Source: Chitinophagales bacterium
GTDB taxonomy: Bacteria > Bacteroidota > Bacteroidia > Chitinophagales > JAHDHT01
Direction of reading: 5' to 3'
DNA: 7,871 bases
NCBI GenBank assembly: GCA_020631175.1
Contig: JAHDHT010000088.1
Span: forward strand, 1-7,871
Shown: positions 5,458 through 7,871 of the stretch, one piece after another
How the letters are laid out: each line of letters opens with the position of its first letter
Numbering within the stretch: position 1 is the stretch's first letter
Translations under genes and position numbers: made by a program
Notes under the pieces: generated by a model
Seen by the model: only the letters and a program-made list of their open reading frames with translations
Database searches by the model: none
What the model was told of the DNA's origin: nothing

Positions 5458-7473
5458 CTCAGCAACCAACCTCGCTGCCTGATCAATCGCTCTTTTAGCA
5501 TCGAGTTCTTTGGCTTCATGAGCACCGCCGATCAAATGTACATTCACTCCGGCATCGACTAATGGCTGATGTAATTCCTTCAAAGGTTCTTGTCCTGCGC
5601 ATATTACTACATGATCTACTTCGAGTACACGATTTTCATCGCCGACCTGAATATGTAGACCGGCATCGTCGATTCCTTTGTATTGAACCGAACTGATCAT
5701 TTCGACTTTTTTCATCGCCAGACTTGCTCTGTGAATCCATCCGGTGGTTTTGCCAAGGTTTTTTCCGTGTTTGCCCGGCGATCGTTTTAATAAATAAATC
5801 TTTCTTGGGGACGGATCGGGTATAGGCTGTGTTAAAGCGCCACCTTGTTTATATGCAGTATCGATTCCCCATTCAGAAGAATAAGCTTCGACCGAAAGGC
5901 TGGGAGAGTGTTCGGTTGATAAATATTCTGCTACATCAAAACCGATTCCTCCTGCACCTATAATGGCAACCGTTTTTCCAACTTCAGCTCCACCGGCTAA
6001 TACATCCACATAACTTAGTGACTTAGGATGATCAATACCCGGCAGATCAATAACTCTCGGACTAACGCCTGTAGCGACAATCACTTCATCATAATCTTTT
6101 AAATCATCTACAGCAACTCGTTTATTTAAATGTAGATTAACGCCTGTTAATTCAATTTGTCTGTTGAAGTAGCGAATGGTTTCGTGAAATTCTTCTTTAC
6201 CCGGAATTTGTTTCGCCATGTTAAACTGTCCGCCTATGGCTCCCGAGGCTTCAAATAAATCTACTTTATATCCACGTTGGGCGGCAATTGTCGACGCTGC
6301 TAAACCGGCAGGACCGGCACCAACTACTGCAATTCTTTTTTCTTTTCCGGCTACAACCGGAGTATAATTTAATTCTGTTTCATGACAGGCTCGTGGATTC
6401 ACCAGGCAGGAACAGATTTTCAATTCAAAAGTATGATCTAAACAAGCCTGATTACAGGCAATACAAGTATTGATTTCATCAGCACGCTCTTCCATTGCTT
6501 TTAAGACCAGTTCAGGATCAGCCAGGAAAGGTCTTGCCATAGAGACCATATCTGCATGTCCGTCACCGATAATATCATCTGCTATTTGAGGCATGTTGAT
6601 TCGGTTGGTCGTAACCAATGGAATCGAAACTTCACCCATTAATTTTTTGGTTACCCAACTAAATCCTCCCCGAGGAACCATTGTTGCAATAGTAGGTATC
6701 CGGGCTTCATGCCATCCGATTCCGGTGTTTATTATTGTAGCGCCTGCTTTTTCAATTTCTTTAGCTAATAATACTACCTCATCCCATGTAGACCCATCAT
6801 CAACAAGATCAAGCATGGATAATCTATAAATAATAATGAAGTCGGTACCAACAGCTTCCCGAACAGCTTTTACAACGGCTAATGGAAAACGCATACGGTT
6901 TTCGTAAGAGCCACCCCATTCATCTGTTCGTTTATTGGTGCGGTTAACAATGAATTGATTGATTAAATATCCTTCCGAACCCATCACCTCAACGCCGTCA
7001 TAACCAGCTTTTTGAGCCATCTTTGCGCAATGCGCATAATCATTTATGGTACGTTCAATATCTTCCACCGTCATTTCTTTCGGACTGAAAGGAGTAATAG
7101 GGGACTGAACAGCAGAAGGGGCAACAAGATCATCACTATAGGCATACCGCCCGGTATGTAATATTTGCATACAGATTTTACCATCTTCTTTATGCACTGC
7201 ATCGGTTATTACTTTATGGTGTTCCACTTCTTCATCGGTGGTCAGTTTTCCGGCACCTTTAAAAACCACACCTTCTACATTAGGCGCTATACCACCGGTT
7301 ACGATTAATCCGACCTGACCGCGAGCACGCTCGGCATAAAATGCTGCTAATCGCTCAAAACCATTAGGTCGCTCTTCTAAATTGGTATGCATTGAGCCCA
7401 TTAGAACTCTATTTTTGAGGGTAGTAAAGCCAAGATCAAGTGGTTCAAGTAAATGCGGATATTTGTTCGCCAT
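5452..7473 (-). CDS. fadH: NADPH-dependent 2,4-dienoyl-CoA reductase (FadH type)
   Basis: This 673-residue cytosolic flavoprotein has almost the length of the E. coli enzyme (672). FadH reduces 2,4-dienoyl-CoA with NADPH so that unsaturated fatty acids can enter beta-oxidation. Residues 1-330 are an Old Yellow Enzyme-type FMN barrel. Y169 (in SEGYLINQF) and H255 (in GIGWHEARIP) match the catalytic Tyr and His of the E. coli enzyme. C337, C340, C344 and C356 have the spacing of its 4Fe-4S ligands. GAGPAG (385-390) marks the FAD site and GAGGIG (506-511) the NADPH site. No domain is missing or broken. The gene is GC-richer than the defence-like operon (30 of 60 bases are G or C at 6301-6360), consistent with a resident gene. 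Related enoate or trimethylamine dehydrogenase-type reductases share this architecture, so the exact substrate is inferred from length and active-site match. The permease gene follows on the same strand. Confidence 0.92.
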   Translation of the reverse strand: MANKYPHLLEPLDLGFTTLKNRVLMGSMHTNLEERPNGFERLAAFYAERARGQVGLIVTGGIAPNVEGVVFKGAGKLTTDEEVEHHKVITDAVHKEDGKICMQILHTGRYAYSDDLVAPSAVQSPITPFSPKEMTVEDIERTINDYAHCAKMAQKAGYDGVEVMGSEGYLINQFIVNRTNKRTDEWGGSYENRMRFPLAVVKAVREAVGTDFIIIYRLSMLDLVDDGSTWDEVVLLAKEIEKAGATIINTGIGWHEARIPTIATMVPRGGFSWVTKKLMGEVSIPLVTTNRINMPQIADDIIGDGHADMVSMARPFLADPELVLKAMEERADEINTCIACNQACLDHTFELKICSCLVNPRACHETELNYTPVVAGKEKRIAVVGAGPAGLAASTIAAQRGYKVDLFEASGAIGGQFNMAKQIPGKEEFHETIRYFNRQIELTGVNLHLNKRVAVDDLKDYDEVIVATGVSPRVIDLPGIDHPKSLSYVDVLAGGAEVGKTVAIIGAGGIGFDVAEYLSTEHSPSLSVEAYSSEWGIDTAYKQGGALTQPIPDPSPRKIYLLKRSPGKHGKNLGKTTGWIHRASLAMKKVEMISSVQYKGIDDAGLHIQVGDENRVLEVDHVVICAGQEPLKELHQPLVDAGVNVHLIGGAHEAKELDAKRAIDQAARLVAEL

Positions 7474-7491
7474 ATTTGTTGAATTAGTTCG

Positions 7492-7499
7492 TATATTTG
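7492..7499 (+). promoter_or_regulatory. Perfect TAnnTTTG -7 element upstream of the zinc-ribbon gene
   Basis: TATATTTG at 7492-7499 matches the Bacteroidota -7 consensus and lies 69 bases before the ATG at 7569, in the 95-base divergent gap. No TTG stands at the expected 17-23 bases upstream, so this is half a promoter at best. I saw no equally good motif for fadH on the other strand. Confidence 0.35.
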
Positions 7500-7568
7500 A
7501 AGGTCGAAAGATAAGAGATTTGATAAGATCTTTCTCTGAATCACAAAAAAAACAAAATTGATTTTAAG

Positions 7569-7871
7569 ATGGGCGTAATTGCAAAATATTTAAAGCAACA
7601 GAGAGAAGAAAGTAATAATTCTAAAGATTATACCAATGAAGAGTTACTTGAAATGGGCGTTTGTCCAAATTGCTGGGGTCGTCAGAAGTATGACGATAAA
7701 TTTGTTGAATTTGTGAAAGACAGAACCAAAAGTGAGATCAATAAAGAACATCGCCATAGAAAGGCATTTATCGAGAAGTTTATTGAAACTGAAATTTCAG
7801 GAGTGAAATTAAAAGAAACAGATCATTACCAGGTTTGTGGTAAATGTAAAAGCGGTTATCGAAAGATATAA
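7569..7871 (+). CDS. Small two-CxxC zinc-ribbon-like conserved protein of unknown function
   Basis: This complete 100-residue soluble protein ends at the last base of the window (TAA 7869-7871). Two Cys pairs, C32/C35 in CPNCWGRQ and C90/C93 in CGKCKSGY, are spaced as in a zinc ribbon. Between them lies a highly charged, probably helical segment (about residues 42-75) with a His/Arg/Lys-rich patch EHRHRK at 60-65. The N-terminus is also charged and helical, and no signal peptide or membrane segment is seen. It is divergent from fadH with 95 bases between starts. Proteins with CPNCWG are, as far as I remember, conserved hypotheticals in Flavobacteriia-like bacteria, without a known role. Zinc binding is inferred from the Cys pairs. 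A role in nucleic-acid or protein binding is possible but unsupported. Confidence 0.8.
   Translation: MGVIAKYLKQQREESNNSKDYTNEELLEMGVCPNCWGRQKYDDKFVEFVKDRTKSEINKEHRHRKAFIEKFIETEISGVKLKETDHYQVCGKCKSGYRKI

Noticed and set aside
6288..6829. Two plus-strand frames (6288-6473, 6593-6829) within fadH
   Set aside because: Both are antisense to conserved FadH regions, including the Fe-S cluster segment, and look like chance.
1..7871. CRISPR array, tRNA, rRNA or insertion sequence
   Set aside because: No regularly spaced repeats, no cloverleaf or rRNA motifs, and no transposase or integrase frame was seen on either strand.

Overview
The window looks like chromosomal DNA of a Bacteroidota member, probably Flavobacteriia or a relative. 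The DNA is AT-rich, the genes lack clear Shine-Dalgarno sites, and several gaps hold candidate promoters of the Bacteroidota type (TTG, spacer, TAnnTTTG). The small CPNCWG zinc-ribbon protein at the right end also fits this phylum, from memory. No rRNA, tRNA, CRISPR array or transposase gene was seen.

Layout from left to right. Positions 1-419 (minus) hold the first 139 codons of an Mrp/ApbC-type Fe-S cluster carrier ATPase. Positions 420-876 have no convincing gene: they hold a doubtful 32-codon reading frame, a long palindromic element (stem arms 559-588 and 615-644), a nested AT-rich hairpin and a possible promoter. Positions 877-3938 (plus) hold a two-gene operon with a 4-base ATGA overlap: a 722-aa NACHT-type STAND NTPase and a 298-aa RelA/SpoT-fold nucleotide pyrophosphotransferase-like protein. 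A hairpin plus T-tract follows at 3966-3989. On the minus strand lie a 406-aa SulP-like permease without a STAS domain (4155-5375) and, upstream of it, a full-length 2,4-dienoyl-CoA reductase of the FadH type (5452-7473). A complete 100-aa two-CxxC protein (7569-7871, plus) is divergent from fadH.

The most interesting part is the NACHT/RelA-SpoT operon. It is much more AT-rich than the flanking housekeeping genes and sits between a palindromic repeat-like element and a terminator, which fits a transferred accessory cassette. My proposal (inference) is a two-component abortive-type defence system. The NACHT protein would be an oligomerising sensor, with pentapeptide repeats and a winged-helix-like tail as its ligand or partner-binding end. 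The RelA/SpoT-fold enzyme would be the effector supplied in trans. The enzyme keeps the ATP-side and metal-side motifs, but the usual acceptor-binding G-loop tyrosine is not visible, so its pyrophosphate acceptor may not be GDP or GTP. I do not recall a characterised system with exactly this gene pair, but I could not search.

The remaining genes look like ordinary metabolism and transport.
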